Source of the DNA: Acidobacteriota bacterium
Lineage (GTDB): Bacteria; Acidobacteriota; Vicinamibacteria; Vicinamibacterales; UBA823
Assembly (NCBI GenBank): GCA_002714165.1
Contig: PAWT01000007.1
Location: 14,534 to 22,236, forward strand
Length of the DNA: 7,703 bases
Reading direction: 5' to 3'
Shown here piece after piece: positions 1 to 6,303 of this stretch. The position numbers and the translations under genes are program-made. A model generated the notes under the pieces. It was not told the origin of the DNA. It did not search any database and was given only the letters and a program-made list of their open reading frames with translations. Within the stretch, counting starts at the first letter, position 1, and each line of letters begins with the position of its first letter.

Positions 1-124
1 CGGGTGGTTCGACCTTGATCACATCGGCACCCATGTCGCACAGTAGCATCGCGCAGTACGGCCCGGCCATCACCTGGGTGACGTCGAGGACGCGGATATC
101 GTCAAGAGCACCGTTACTGGGCAT
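1..124 (-). CDS. CaiB/BaiF family (class III) CoA-transferase, N-terminal fragment
   Basis: Reading leftward from an ATG at 124, the 41 codons inside the window encode a typical class III CoA-transferase N-terminus: a short polar start, then [18 protein letters not shown] and a [10 protein letters not shown] segment. This is the Rossmann-like CoA-binding beginning of the family (formyl-CoA, carnitine and succinyl-CoA:carboxylate transferases). These enzymes move CoA between carboxylic acids through an aspartyl anhydride; the catalytic Asp lies about 170 residues in, beyond the edge, so activity and substrate cannot be judged. No Shine-Dalgarno site precedes the ATG, but TAGAGT lies 7 nt upstream, so the transcript is probably leaderless. 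The gene diverges from the crotonase gene at 157, which suggests joint use in acyl-CoA metabolism. Family is fairly certain; specificity is unknown. Confidence 0.86.
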   Translation of the reverse strand, partial: MPSNGALDDIRVLDVTQVMAGPYCAMLLCDMGADVIKVEPP

Positions 125-131
125 CGTCAAT

Positions 132-137
132 ACTCTA
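132..137 (-). promoter_or_regulatory. -10 element (TAGAGT) for leaderless CoA-transferase mRNA
   Basis: On the minus strand TAGAGT is followed by 7 nt (ATTGACG) and then the CoA-transferase ATG. That places a transcription start at or next to the A of the ATG, as in leaderless transcripts with TANNNT -10 boxes. No clear -35 hexamer is visible at the usual distance. Confidence 0.5.
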
Positions 138-142
138 ACCGC

Positions 143-147
143 AGGAG
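143..147 (+). promoter_or_regulatory. Ribosome binding site of the crotonase gene
   Basis: AGGAG sits 9 nt upstream of the GTG at 157. It supports that GTG as the start rather than ATG codons further in (for example 238), and contrasts with the SD-less gene on the opposite strand 32 bp away. Confidence 0.75.
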
Positions 148-156
148 CCACTCATC

Positions 157-942
157 GTGTCTACATCTCACACAATCTTCGAAATAGTCGGCCCAATCGC
201 CACCTTGACCTTTAATCGTCCGGATGTGCGAAATGCCATGACTTGGAGCATGTATCAAGCCTTGATCGACGCGTGTGACACCCTTGACAGCACTAAAAGT
301 ATCCGCACGCTCGTATTAAAAGGCGCCGGTGGCCAAGCCTTCGTATCTGGGACCGACATCGGCCAGTTCCGGGAGTTCGAGTCGCCTCGTGACGGTGTGA
401 ACTACGAACACCGGCTTGACGAGGTAATGGACCGCCTCGAACGGGTCACGAAGCCAACCATCGCTCAAATCGAAGGCGCGGCCACTGGCGGTGGCTGCGC
501 AATCGCATTGGCCTGCGACTTGCGCTACTGCACACCTGAATCGAGATTCGGGATACCAATTGCCAAAACACTTGGTAATTGTTTATCCATCGCCAACCAC
601 GCTCGCTTACTCGATCTGATCGGACCTGCAAGAGTAAAGGAGATGATCTTCACGGGGCGACTGATTAACGCGACCGAGGCAGCGGGGCTGGGTCTTGTCA
701 ACCGGGTGGTTGAAGCGCACCACCTAGCACAATCGGTGCGTGAAGTTGCCGCAGCCATTGCTGAAAACGCACCTCTAACCATCATGGCCACAAAGGAGAT
801 CACCCGCAGGATTCAAGCTAGCCGTCGACCCGACCCGGCTGATGGACGCGAATTGATTGAACTCTGTTACGCAAGTGACGATTTTGCCGAAGGCATCGAG
901 TCGTTCTTGGCAAAACGGCCACCGCAGTGGACTGGGCAATAG
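157..942 (+). CDS. Enoyl-CoA hydratase/isomerase (crotonase) family protein lacking both hydratase glutamates
   Basis: A 261-residue protein, the usual length for single-domain crotonases, starting at a GTG with a good SD. Family marks: NRPDVRNAM (20-28), the first oxyanion-hole loop AFVSGTDIGQF (61-71), the second oxyanion-hole and helix segment GAATGGGCAIALACDLRY (107-124), FTGRLINATEAAGLGLVNRV (165-184) and a C-terminal AEGIESFLAKRPP trimerisation-type helix (244-256). By alignment with rat mitochondrial enoyl-CoA hydratase, Glu144 corresponds to Ala115 (GGGCA) and Glu164 to Ile135 (FGIPI), so neither catalytic glutamate is present. It should bind and polarise an acyl-CoA, but simple 2-enoyl-CoA hydration is doubtful; isomerase, decarboxylase, hydrolase or C-C bond chemistry are alternatives. 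Polar residues available nearby include Lys137, Asn141, Asn147 and His148. It diverges from a CoA-transferase gene. Family certain, reaction unknown. Confidence 0.93.
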   Translation: MSTSHTIFEIVGPIATLTFNRPDVRNAMTWSMYQALIDACDTLDSTKSIRTLVLKGAGGQAFVSGTDIGQFREFESPRDGVNYEHRLDEVMDRLERVTKPTIAQIEGAATGGGCAIALACDLRYCTPESRFGIPIAKTLGNCLSIANHARLLDLIGPARVKEMIFTGRLINATEAAGLGLVNRVVEAHHLAQSVREVAAAIAENAPLTIMATKEITRRIQASRRPDPADGRELIELCYASDDFAEGIESFLAKRPPQWTGQ

Positions 943-958
943 ATTTCTATTCTTATAC

Positions 959-999
959 TCACCGCGCCGGCTGTTACTAGGCTCCACAGAAGGCGGTGA
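959..999. terminator. Possible bidirectional terminator between convergent genes
   Basis: TCACCGC (959-965) and GCGGTGA (993-999) form a perfect 7-bp inverted repeat with a 27-nt loop in the 71-bp gap between the convergent crotonase and permease genes. The loop is long and neither strand shows a clean U-tract, so intrinsic termination is only possible. Position is the main support. Confidence 0.28.
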
Positions 1000-1013
1000 C
1001 GATTCAGGGAGCT

Positions 1014-2294
1014 TTACTGAATGCCAATCTCCAGAACGGTGAAGAGCAGATAACAGTAAGCTGCACCAACAATCGTCATCGACAAACCCCAAGCCATTAA
1101 CTTATTAAATAAGGCGCGCGGGTCTTCGGTCTTTGGCGCGGCGGCCATGCAGAGAGCACCCAAGGTCGAAAGTGCCGACACATCGACAAGGTGACCGCCG
1201 ACATTCATCGCTGACGCGATTGCGATCGGCTCAACTCCACCCAGTAAGTTGGCAAGCCCTGGAACCGTCGGTAGCATCGCCGGTAAGACGACGCCAGAAG
1301 TGCTGCTGTAAATCGAAATGAAGCCCGTCGAAAAGGCAATGACCGCCGTTACTGAATCCGGCGTCGACATGCCAGCCAGTAGTTGGGTAAAGAGGGCGAG
1401 GCCGCCGGTCTCGTCGAGCAATGAGATCAGTACGGTCACACCGCAGACCATCATGATGACACGCCACGGTATCAGATTTACTGCTTTCAATTCATCGCCT
1501 ACCTTGAACAGCGATAGCAGAATGGCTCCCATAAAAGCACCCATCCCGATATTTATTCCAAAGAAGATGACACCGACAATAAGTGCAAAGATGACACCCA
1601 TCGTCACGTAGTGGTTCCGGTCAAAGCTCCAGTCGTTGGCCGCCTCGGTATCAGGGTTACCCGGAACTTCAATCTCCTCACTGTGGCGCCTCCTTATCAG
1701 CTTCATACCACCCAATAGGAAATACGCGCCGAAGGCGATTACCGTATGCGCCACCATGTTGTTGAGGTAGTTATGCCACTCGAACCCGGCAAGCCCAACA
1801 TCGGCCATGATGCCATTGACGATGATACCGGTAGGTGCGATAGGCGATAGCGAACCGGCGTTGGCACCGTTTCCGACCATTATCGCGACCAAAAACGCGG
1901 GTATGCGGACTTGCCCCGCCACCGCCATCGCCATGGGCGCAATGATTGCGGTCGCGGCAATGTTGCCGGGGCCGATTGAGGCAAGCACGAAGGCTAACGC
2001 GAAGAACATCATCGGTATGACACCTGCGTTGCCGCGGCAGTACAGCACGGCTCGGCGAGCGATTCGGTCGAGGGTGCCGTTTGCCTGAGCCTGTGAAAAC
2101 AACAACGTCACACCGGCCAGCGTTAGAAACAAGCGGGTTGGGAAACCCGCCATGACCTGATTTGCGTCAATGCCGGCGTAGAGACCCACTAACCAAGCCA
2201 GAGCAATGGCCAGAAAACCCACGTGTAGCCGGATCGTGCAACTAACAACGATAGTGACTAATAGGGCAAGTAACGAAATGGTAGCGACGTCCAT
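1014..2294 (-). CDS. SLC13/MatC-like dicarboxylate (organic anion) permease
   Basis: A 426-residue, strongly hydrophobic protein with roughly 11-13 membrane segments (for example about 4-20, 24-41, 52-68, 91-118, 131-145, 179-197, 229-262, 277-293, 312-330, 400-422). A charged cytoplasmic-type linker, MKLIRRRHSEEIEVPGNP (197-214), separates two halves. The N-terminal half resembles the MatC_N domain of malonate/dicarboxylate carriers: FPTRLFLTLAGVTLLFSQAQ (51-70), IGPGNIAATAI and GNGANAGSLSPIAPTG (141-156). The second half has the matching STSGVVLPAMLPT (331-343) and NVGGHLVDVSALSTLGAL (364-381) hairpin-like segments expected of ion-transporter-superfamily carriers. Likely role: uptake of a carboxylate, probably coupled to Na+ or H+. 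The start at 2294 has a good SD; an in-frame extension to 2873 is antisense to the dehydrogenase gene and rejected. Divergent pairing with that dehydrogenase suggests transport of its substrate or a precursor. Confidence 0.88.
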   Translation of the reverse strand: MDVATISLLALLVTIVVSCTIRLHVGFLAIALAWLVGLYAGIDANQVMAGFPTRLFLTLAGVTLLFSQAQANGTLDRIARRAVLYCRGNAGVIPMMFFALAFVLASIGPGNIAATAIIAPMAMAVAGQVRIPAFLVAIMVGNGANAGSLSPIAPTGIIVNGIMADVGLAGFEWHNYLNNMVAHTVIAFGAYFLLGGMKLIRRRHSEEIEVPGNPDTEAANDWSFDRNHYVTMGVIFALIVGVIFFGINIGMGAFMGAILLSLFKVGDELKAVNLIPWRVIMMVCGVTVLISLLDETGGLALFTQLLAGMSTPDSVTAVIAFSTGFISIYSSTSGVVLPAMLPTVPGLANLLGGVEPIAIASAMNVGGHLVDVSALSTLGALCMAAAPKTEDPRALFNKLMAWGLSMTIVGAAYCYLLFTVLEIGIQ

Positions 2295-2302
2295 CAAATA
2301 GG

Positions 2303-2307
2303 TCCTT
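2303..2307 (-). promoter_or_regulatory. Ribosome binding site of the permease gene
   Basis: AAGGA on the minus strand lies 8 nt before the ATG at 2294. It fixes the start there and rules out the long upstream extension of the same frame. Confidence 0.75.
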
Positions 2308-2332
2308 AAAGCCTCAAGGAAAAAGCGCGACG

Positions 2333-2341
2333 AGTATATCA
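2333..2341 (-). promoter_or_regulatory. Extended -10 promoter (TGATATACT) for the permease gene
   Basis: The minus strand reads TGATATACT, an extended -10 (TGn plus TATACT) with five of six consensus bases. A start about 7 nt further on gives a 5' leader of roughly 30 nt that includes the AAGGA SD. No good -35 is visible, which is tolerated by extended -10 promoters. Confidence 0.5.
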
Positions 2342-2376
2342 AGGTGCTGGCATTCAGCGGATTTGCCCCGCGAGTT

Positions 2377-2384
2377 GACATGTC
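2377..2384. promoter_or_regulatory. Palindrome GACATGTC in the divergent region, possible operator
   Basis: A perfect 8-bp palindrome lies near the midpoint of the 156-bp gap between the divergent permease and dehydrogenase genes. The overlapping TTGACA (2375-2380) matches a -35 consensus but has no -10 partner at 16-19 nt. It may bind a regulator shared by both genes; such a short palindrome can also occur by chance. Confidence 0.25.
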
Positions 2385-2438
2385 GTGTTCTGAGGATCGG
2401 AGGTGTCGGGTTTCTAGGTCGTTACGAGCGAGTCGAAG

Positions 2439-2444
2439 TACAGT
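2439..2444 (+). promoter_or_regulatory. -10 element (TACAGT) for leaderless dehydrogenase mRNA
   Basis: TACAGT ends 6 nt before the ATG at 2451, which places the transcription start on the A of that ATG. The frame upstream has no alternative ATG, GTG or TTG before a TAG stop at 2415, and no SD-like purine run lies at a useful distance. The start is therefore effectively forced and leaderless initiation is the simplest reading. Confidence 0.55.
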
Positions 2445-2450
2445 GGTCAC

Positions 2451-5348
2451 ATGCCGAAAGTGACACGACACTCCGCGCATCCGATTGCGGAGCGTCTTGC
2501 TCAGGAACTCGACGGCGACGTTCGCTTCGATCCGATGACCCGCGAGTTGTTTTCCACCGATGCGAGCAGTTACCGAATCGTTCCGATCGGCGTTGTGTTT
2601 CCGAAGCACTTCGAGGATGTCCAGCGCATCGTCGACCTGACGGCACGCGACCAGATTGCGCTCCTGCCTCGGGGAGGTGGTACCAGCCTGGGCGGCCAAA
2701 CGGTCGGTGAGGCAGTGGTCATCGACTTTTCCAAGTACATGCATCAAGTACTTGAAATCAACTTGGAGGAAGCTTGGGCACGAATCCAGCCTGGGGTCGT
2801 ACTCGACAACTTCAATAGTCTCCTGCAACCGACCGGCTTCATGTTCGGCCCTGAAGTGTCGCCATCTTCGCAAGCCACACTGGGTGGCATGGTGGGTAAT
2901 AACTCATGCGGTTCGCGGTCGATCCAATACGGCAAAATGGTGGATCATGTCGTCGAACTCCGAGGTGTTCTCGCAAGCGGTTCAGTATTTACTTTTGGGC
3001 GTTTATCGCAGGCTGAACTTGCAACCACGCTACAGAAAGACACTGAGACTGCTCGGATCATCCGCGCCGTGAATGACCTGGCAATTACCCATCGTGACGA
3101 AATCGATCAGCGTTTTCCAAAGATTCAGCGTCGTGTCGCCGGTTACAACCTGGATGAGCTTGGGCTCCGAAACGGGTTCAATCTGGCCGGATTGCTCGTT
3201 GGGTCAGAGGGCACGCTCGCCATCAACACCGAAGCACGCGTGCAACTCGTCCGAAAGCCTAAGCATGCTGTGCTTGGCGTGTGCCATTTCAAAACATTCT
3301 CGGATTCAATGCACGCTTCAGCGTCCATCGTCACATTGGAGCCCTCTGCCATTGAACTCAGTGACAAGTTATTGATCGACTTGGCACGCGAGTCACCACT
3401 CCATCGAGACAAGCTTCACTTTGTCCACGGTAACCCCGAAGCACTGTTAATTGTTGAATTCGCTGGCGAGGAACTCAGCCAACTGAATAAGAAACTTGAC
3501 ACTCTCTCTGTTCTGATGCGTGACCTCGGATTCGGCGACAACGTCGTTAGGGTGACTGAACCTGTACGGTGCGCGGAAGTGTGGGCGGTGCGTAAGGCTG
3601 GACTCGGGCTCTTAGGTAGCGTAAAGGGGGGGGCGAAGCCAGTCGCCTTCGTGGAAGACACCGCGGTCGCACCCGAGCAATTGCCGGAGTTCACGGCCGC
3701 GTTTAGAGAAGTGCTCGATAGGTACGGCGTTCGGGCGGCTTTCTATGGCCATGCTTCGGTCGGTTGCCTTCACGTTCGGCCAATGCTCGACTTACGAAAG
3801 GCAGAGGACGTCGGAAAATACCGCGCGATCGCTGAAGAAGTTACTGAACTAACCATGAAATTCGGTGGCACACACTCTGGCGAACACGGTGAGGGACTCG
3901 CGCGATCTGAGTTCAACCCGAAGGTGTTCGGCGAGACACTCTATGCGGCGTTCCGGGAAGTGAAAGCGGCGTTCGACCCGCATGGCCGGATGAACCCAGG
4001 CAAGAAGGTTGATGCACCGCCGATGGACAAGAATCTTCGATACGGCGCCGCTTACACAACTGCTTTCCCAGTGCCTATTCTTGACTATGCCGAATTCGGA
4101 GGAATGGACTCGGCCATTGAAATGTGCAACGGAAACGCTCGGTGTCGGAAATCGGAAGTGGGAACCATGTGTCCTTCCTACATGGTGACACTCGATGAAA
4201 TGCATTCAACGCGCGGCCGCGCCAACGCACTCCGTGCGGCGATCTCTGGGGGATTACCAACCGAAAGCCTGTACTCCGACGAGATGCACGAGGTGATGGA
4301 GCTCTGCATCGGGTGTAAGGCCTGTAAGCTCGAATGCCCGTCGCAAGTCGACATGGCTAAGCACAAGTACGAGTTCCAGGTGCAATATCACGCTAGGACT
4401 GGCGTGCCGCTACGCACGTTAGCGCTGGGTCATGCCCATGCCATGGCGGCGATCGGGTCGGCCCTTGCACCGTTGTCAAATCTTGGTCAGTGGGGTCCGC
4501 TGCGATGGTTGACCAACACTGTCCTCGGTCTGGACAGCCGCCGGTCGCTTCCTCGTTTCCGGCGTGACACGTTCTGGCGCTGGTGGCAGCAGCAATCCGC
4601 AACTACCCAAGCGCATTCACCTAAAACTGTTGTTCTTCTGGCTGACACCTTCACGAATTACTACGAGCCTGCAGTGGCGATTGACGCGGTACGGGTACTT
4701 GAGGCAGCAGGCTACACCGTCGTGGTACCTAAACCCACGTGTTGCGGTCGACCACAGATCTCGAAAGGACTGCACGCACCCGCGATCGATGCCGCGCGCG
4801 CCACTGTCACACAATTGCTGCCTTATCTCGATCGCGGCGTCCCGATTCTCGGCCTTGAACCCTCCTGCCTACTCACTTTCCGCGACGAATACCCAAGTTT
4901 GTTGCAGTCGGAAGAATCGAAGACACTCGCAGCTGGGTCTTGGCTCGTGGAGGAGTTTCTCGCAAATGAAGCGGCGGCAGGGCACCTGACGCTCAACCTA
5001 CGTTCAAGAGACTCAGAAGTCCTTCTGCATGGCCATTGTCATCAGAAGGCGATCGCGACAACACGCGCAACTCGTGCCGCACTTGACTTAATTCCCGACC
5101 TCACGGTATCTGAGATCGATTCGGGGTGCTGCGGCATGGCCGGTTCATTCGGTTATGAAGCCGGTCATTACGACCTGTCGGCGGCTATGGCCGAGCGTGT
5201 CCTCGCTCCGCGCATCAGAGCAGCCTCACAAGACACCACCATCGTCGCCAATGGAACGTCCTGCCGCCACCAGATCGCCGACCTGACAGGCCGGACCGCC
5301 TTACACGTGGTACAAGTTCTTGCCCGAGCTCTCAACACGAGCGGCTGA
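2451..5348 (+). CDS. FAD-linked oxidase / Fe-S 2-hydroxyacid dehydrogenase (D-lactate or D-2-hydroxyglutarate type)
   Basis: A 965-residue three-part flavo-iron-sulfur enzyme. Residues 1-270 form a VAO/PCMH-type FAD domain: PRGGGTSLGGQ (73-83), GGMVGNNSCGSRSIQYG (145-161) and GSEGTLAI (251-258). Residues 270-520 form the FAD-oxidase C-terminal domain with metal/substrate histidines in GHASVGCLHVRP (433-444), GEHGEG (477-482) and NPGKK (515-519). A 4Fe-4S ferredoxin-like segment follows: Cys559, Cys565, Cys574-Pro, then Cys619, Cys622, Cys625, Cys629-Pro. A GlpC/HdrB-type cysteine-rich region has PTCCGRP (762-768), Cys806, HCHQK (862-866), GCCGMAG (892-898) and Cys938. Domain order and size resemble E. 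coli YdiJ and bacterial Dld-type enzymes, which oxidise D-2-hydroxyacids to 2-oxoacids and pass electrons on through the clusters. The true substrate is not determinable. An eight-G run lies at 3626-3633 but the frame is intact. Confidence 0.93.
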   Translation: MPKVTRHSAHPIAERLAQELDGDVRFDPMTRELFSTDASSYRIVPIGVVFPKHFEDVQRIVDLTARDQIALLPRGGGTSLGGQTVGEAVVIDFSKYMHQVLEINLEEAWARIQPGVVLDNFNSLLQPTGFMFGPEVSPSSQATLGGMVGNNSCGSRSIQYGKMVDHVVELRGVLASGSVFTFGRLSQAELATTLQKDTETARIIRAVNDLAITHRDEIDQRFPKIQRRVAGYNLDELGLRNGFNLAGLLVGSEGTLAINTEARVQLVRKPKHAVLGVCHFKTFSDSMHASASIVTLEPSAIELSDKLLIDLARESPLHRDKLHFVHGNPEALLIVEFAGEELSQLNKKLDTLSVLMRDLGFGDNVVRVTEPVRCAEVWAVRKAGLGLLGSVKGGAKPVAFVEDTAVAPEQLPEFTAAFREVLDRYGVRAAFYGHASVGCLHVRPMLDLRKAEDVGKYRAIAEEVTELTMKFGGTHSGEHGEGLARSEFNPKVFGETLYAAFREVKAAFDPHGRMNPGKKVDAPPMDKNLRYGAAYTTAFPVPILDYAEFGGMDSAIEMCNGNARCRKSEVGTMCPSYMVTLDEMHSTRGRANALRAAISGGLPTESLYSDEMHEVMELCIGCKACKLECPSQVDMAKHKYEFQVQYHARTGVPLRTLALGHAHAMAAIGSALAPLSNLGQWGPLRWLTNTVLGLDSRRSLPRFRRDTFWRWWQQQSATTQAHSPKTVVLLADTFTNYYEPAVAIDAVRVLEAAGYTVVVPKPTCCGRPQISKGLHAPAIDAARATVTQLLPYLDRGVPILGLEPSCLLTFRDEYPSLLQSEESKTLAAGSWLVEEFLANEAAAGHLTLNLRSRDSEVLLHGHCHQKAIATTRATRAALDLIPDLTVSEIDSGCCGMAGSFGYEAGHYDLSAAMAERVLAPRIRAASQDTTIVANGTSCRHQIADLTGRTALHVVQVLARALNTSG

Positions 5349-5375
5349 TCAGACATGATACGCTCCCCATTGGAT

Positions 5376-5381
5376 TAGAGT
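5376..5381 (+). promoter_or_regulatory. -10 element (TAGAGT) upstream of the dioxygenase
   Basis: TAGAGT ends 8 nt before the GTG at 5390, in the 41-bp gap after the dehydrogenase stop. The hexamer is identical to the one before the CoA-transferase. No strong SD is present; the AGAG inside the hexamer could act as a weak one. The dioxygenase may therefore have its own near-leaderless promoter in addition to read-through from the dehydrogenase. Confidence 0.42.
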
Positions 5382-5389
5382 TCTGCAAC

Positions 5390-6211
5390 GTGGCTGGTAT
5401 CACCTATTCACTCGTCGCACCACACACGCCCAGGATGGGCGTCGAGGACAAAGCACCAGACTTCGTCCGCGCACTCATTAATAGTCAGAAGGAAATGGGC
5501 GAAGTGGTCCGCGCGACAAAACCCGATGTTCTTATCATCAACTCAGCGCACTGGGTTTGCACGTTTAACTGGCACGTGACGTGCCAGGCTGAACATATTG
5601 GGCACTGCGTTGCCGATGAAGCTCCCGAGTTGATCGACGGTGTGCCGTATCGCTGGCGAGGTGACGCTGAAATGGGCCGCGCGATTTTGAGCGAATTCGA
5701 GGCAGACAGCATTCCGGGCGCTCCCAATGAAAGCAAACATTTCCAGTGGGACTATGGGTCGTGGGTGCCAGCAAAATATCTCGACCCGGACGCTAAACTC
5801 GCAGTTGTCCTGGTCGGGACTGTTCCCAGTTCCGACATCGACGAATGCCTAAAAGCTGGGACCGCCATCCGGCGGGCCGCTGAAGGGCTCGGGCGGCGGG
5901 CAATCTTCGCGGCCAGTTGCGCATTTTCACACGAGCTTGTGCGGGGACCTACTGAGTGGCCGACCCGCGATCGACAACAACTTGACCATGAGTTTATCCA
6001 AATGCTTACGTCGGGACGGATCGCAGAGGCGAAGAGCTGGTTCAAAGAGTACAACGACGCGGTTGTCGGTGAGATGGGCGGCCGTAACCTCGCAACATTC
6101 CTCGGTTGCCTTGATGAAACATCGGCGCGCGCCTACACCGGGAAGCAGTACGGTCCCTACACACAGTCGTCAGGTAGCGGTAACGCCAACATTGCACTCT
6201 GGCAGACGTAG
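5390..6211 (+). CDS. LigB-family (class III) extradiol ring-cleavage dioxygenase, catalytic subunit
   Basis: A 273-residue protein of the LigB/type II extradiol fold, which uses Fe(II) and O2 to cleave catechol-, protocatechuate- or aminophenol-type rings next to the hydroxyl or amino group. By comparison with Sphingobium LigB, iron ligands His12, His61 and Glu242 map to His12 (VAPHTPRM), His54 (INSAHWV) and Glu228 (VVGEMGGRN), and the acid-base His195 maps to His181 (CAFSHEL). The core is thus complete. The GTG start is the first possible in this frame and puts His12 at the same residue number as in LigB. No LigA-type small subunit is next to it; the following gene is CMD-like. Relatives include 2-aminophenol 1,6-dioxygenase, homoprotocatechuate 2,3-dioxygenase and MhpB-type enzymes. 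Substrate is open: aromatic diol or aminophenol are both possible. Confidence 0.9.
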   Translation: MAGITYSLVAPHTPRMGVEDKAPDFVRALINSQKEMGEVVRATKPDVLIINSAHWVCTFNWHVTCQAEHIGHCVADEAPELIDGVPYRWRGDAEMGRAILSEFEADSIPGAPNESKHFQWDYGSWVPAKYLDPDAKLAVVLVGTVPSSDIDECLKAGTAIRRAAEGLGRRAIFAASCAFSHELVRGPTEWPTRDRQQLDHEFIQMLTSGRIAEAKSWFKEYNDAVVGEMGGRNLATFLGCLDETSARAYTGKQYGPYTQSSGSGNANIALWQT

Positions 6212-6216
6212 TCACT

Positions 6217-6235
6217 AACTGCCGGTCGGCCAGTT
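6217..6235 (+). terminator. Hairpin after the dioxygenase gene, possible weak terminator or processing site
   Basis: AACTGCC (6217-6223) pairs with GGC and AGTT (6228-6235) with one bulged C and a GGTC loop. A pyrimidine-rich tail (cttacttctct) follows, but it is not a true U-run. It starts 6 nt after the stop codon and sits in the longest gap (92 nt) of the rightward series, so it could attenuate transcription or protect the upstream mRNA end. Confidence 0.33.
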
Positions 6236-6292
6236 CTTACTTCTCTGGTATCGAGGGGGCGAGACGACAACCAAGAATTGCAACTTCTTCGG

Positions 6293-6298
6293 AAAGGA
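6293..6298 (+). promoter_or_regulatory. Ribosome binding site of the CMD-like gene
   Basis: AAAGGA lies 5 nt upstream of the ATG at 6304, a strong SD. An overlapping ATG at 6299 abuts the SD directly and is followed by an immediate stop, so it is not a credible start. Confidence 0.7.
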
Positions 6299-6303
6299 AT
6301 GCC

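Noticed and set aside
157..942. Crotonase as a 4-chlorobenzoyl-CoA dehalogenase
   Set aside because: The loop after GGGC does not align with the dehalogenase Trp/Asp pattern; no Asp is present at the nucleophile position in FGIPIAKTLGN.
775..1092. Minus-strand ORF spanning the convergent gap
   Set aside because: Overlaps the ends of both real genes in other frames, has low-complexity composition and no recognisable domain.
2363..2710. Plus-strand ORF of 115 codons overlapping the dehydrogenase start
   Set aside because: Arg/Ser-rich out-of-frame translation with no family resemblance. The overlapping dehydrogenase frame carries clear FAD motifs.
2295..2873. 193-codon in-frame N-terminal extension of the permease on the minus strand
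   Set aside because: It has no membrane-transporter character, lies antisense to the dehydrogenase 5' end, and the ATG at 2294 has a good SD and promoter. The MatC-like N-terminus begins at that ATG.
4564..4989. 141-codon plus-strand ORF inside the dehydrogenase
   Set aside because: Frame shadow of the cysteine-rich C-terminal region; the dehydrogenase frame has the CCG and HCH motifs in the proper order.
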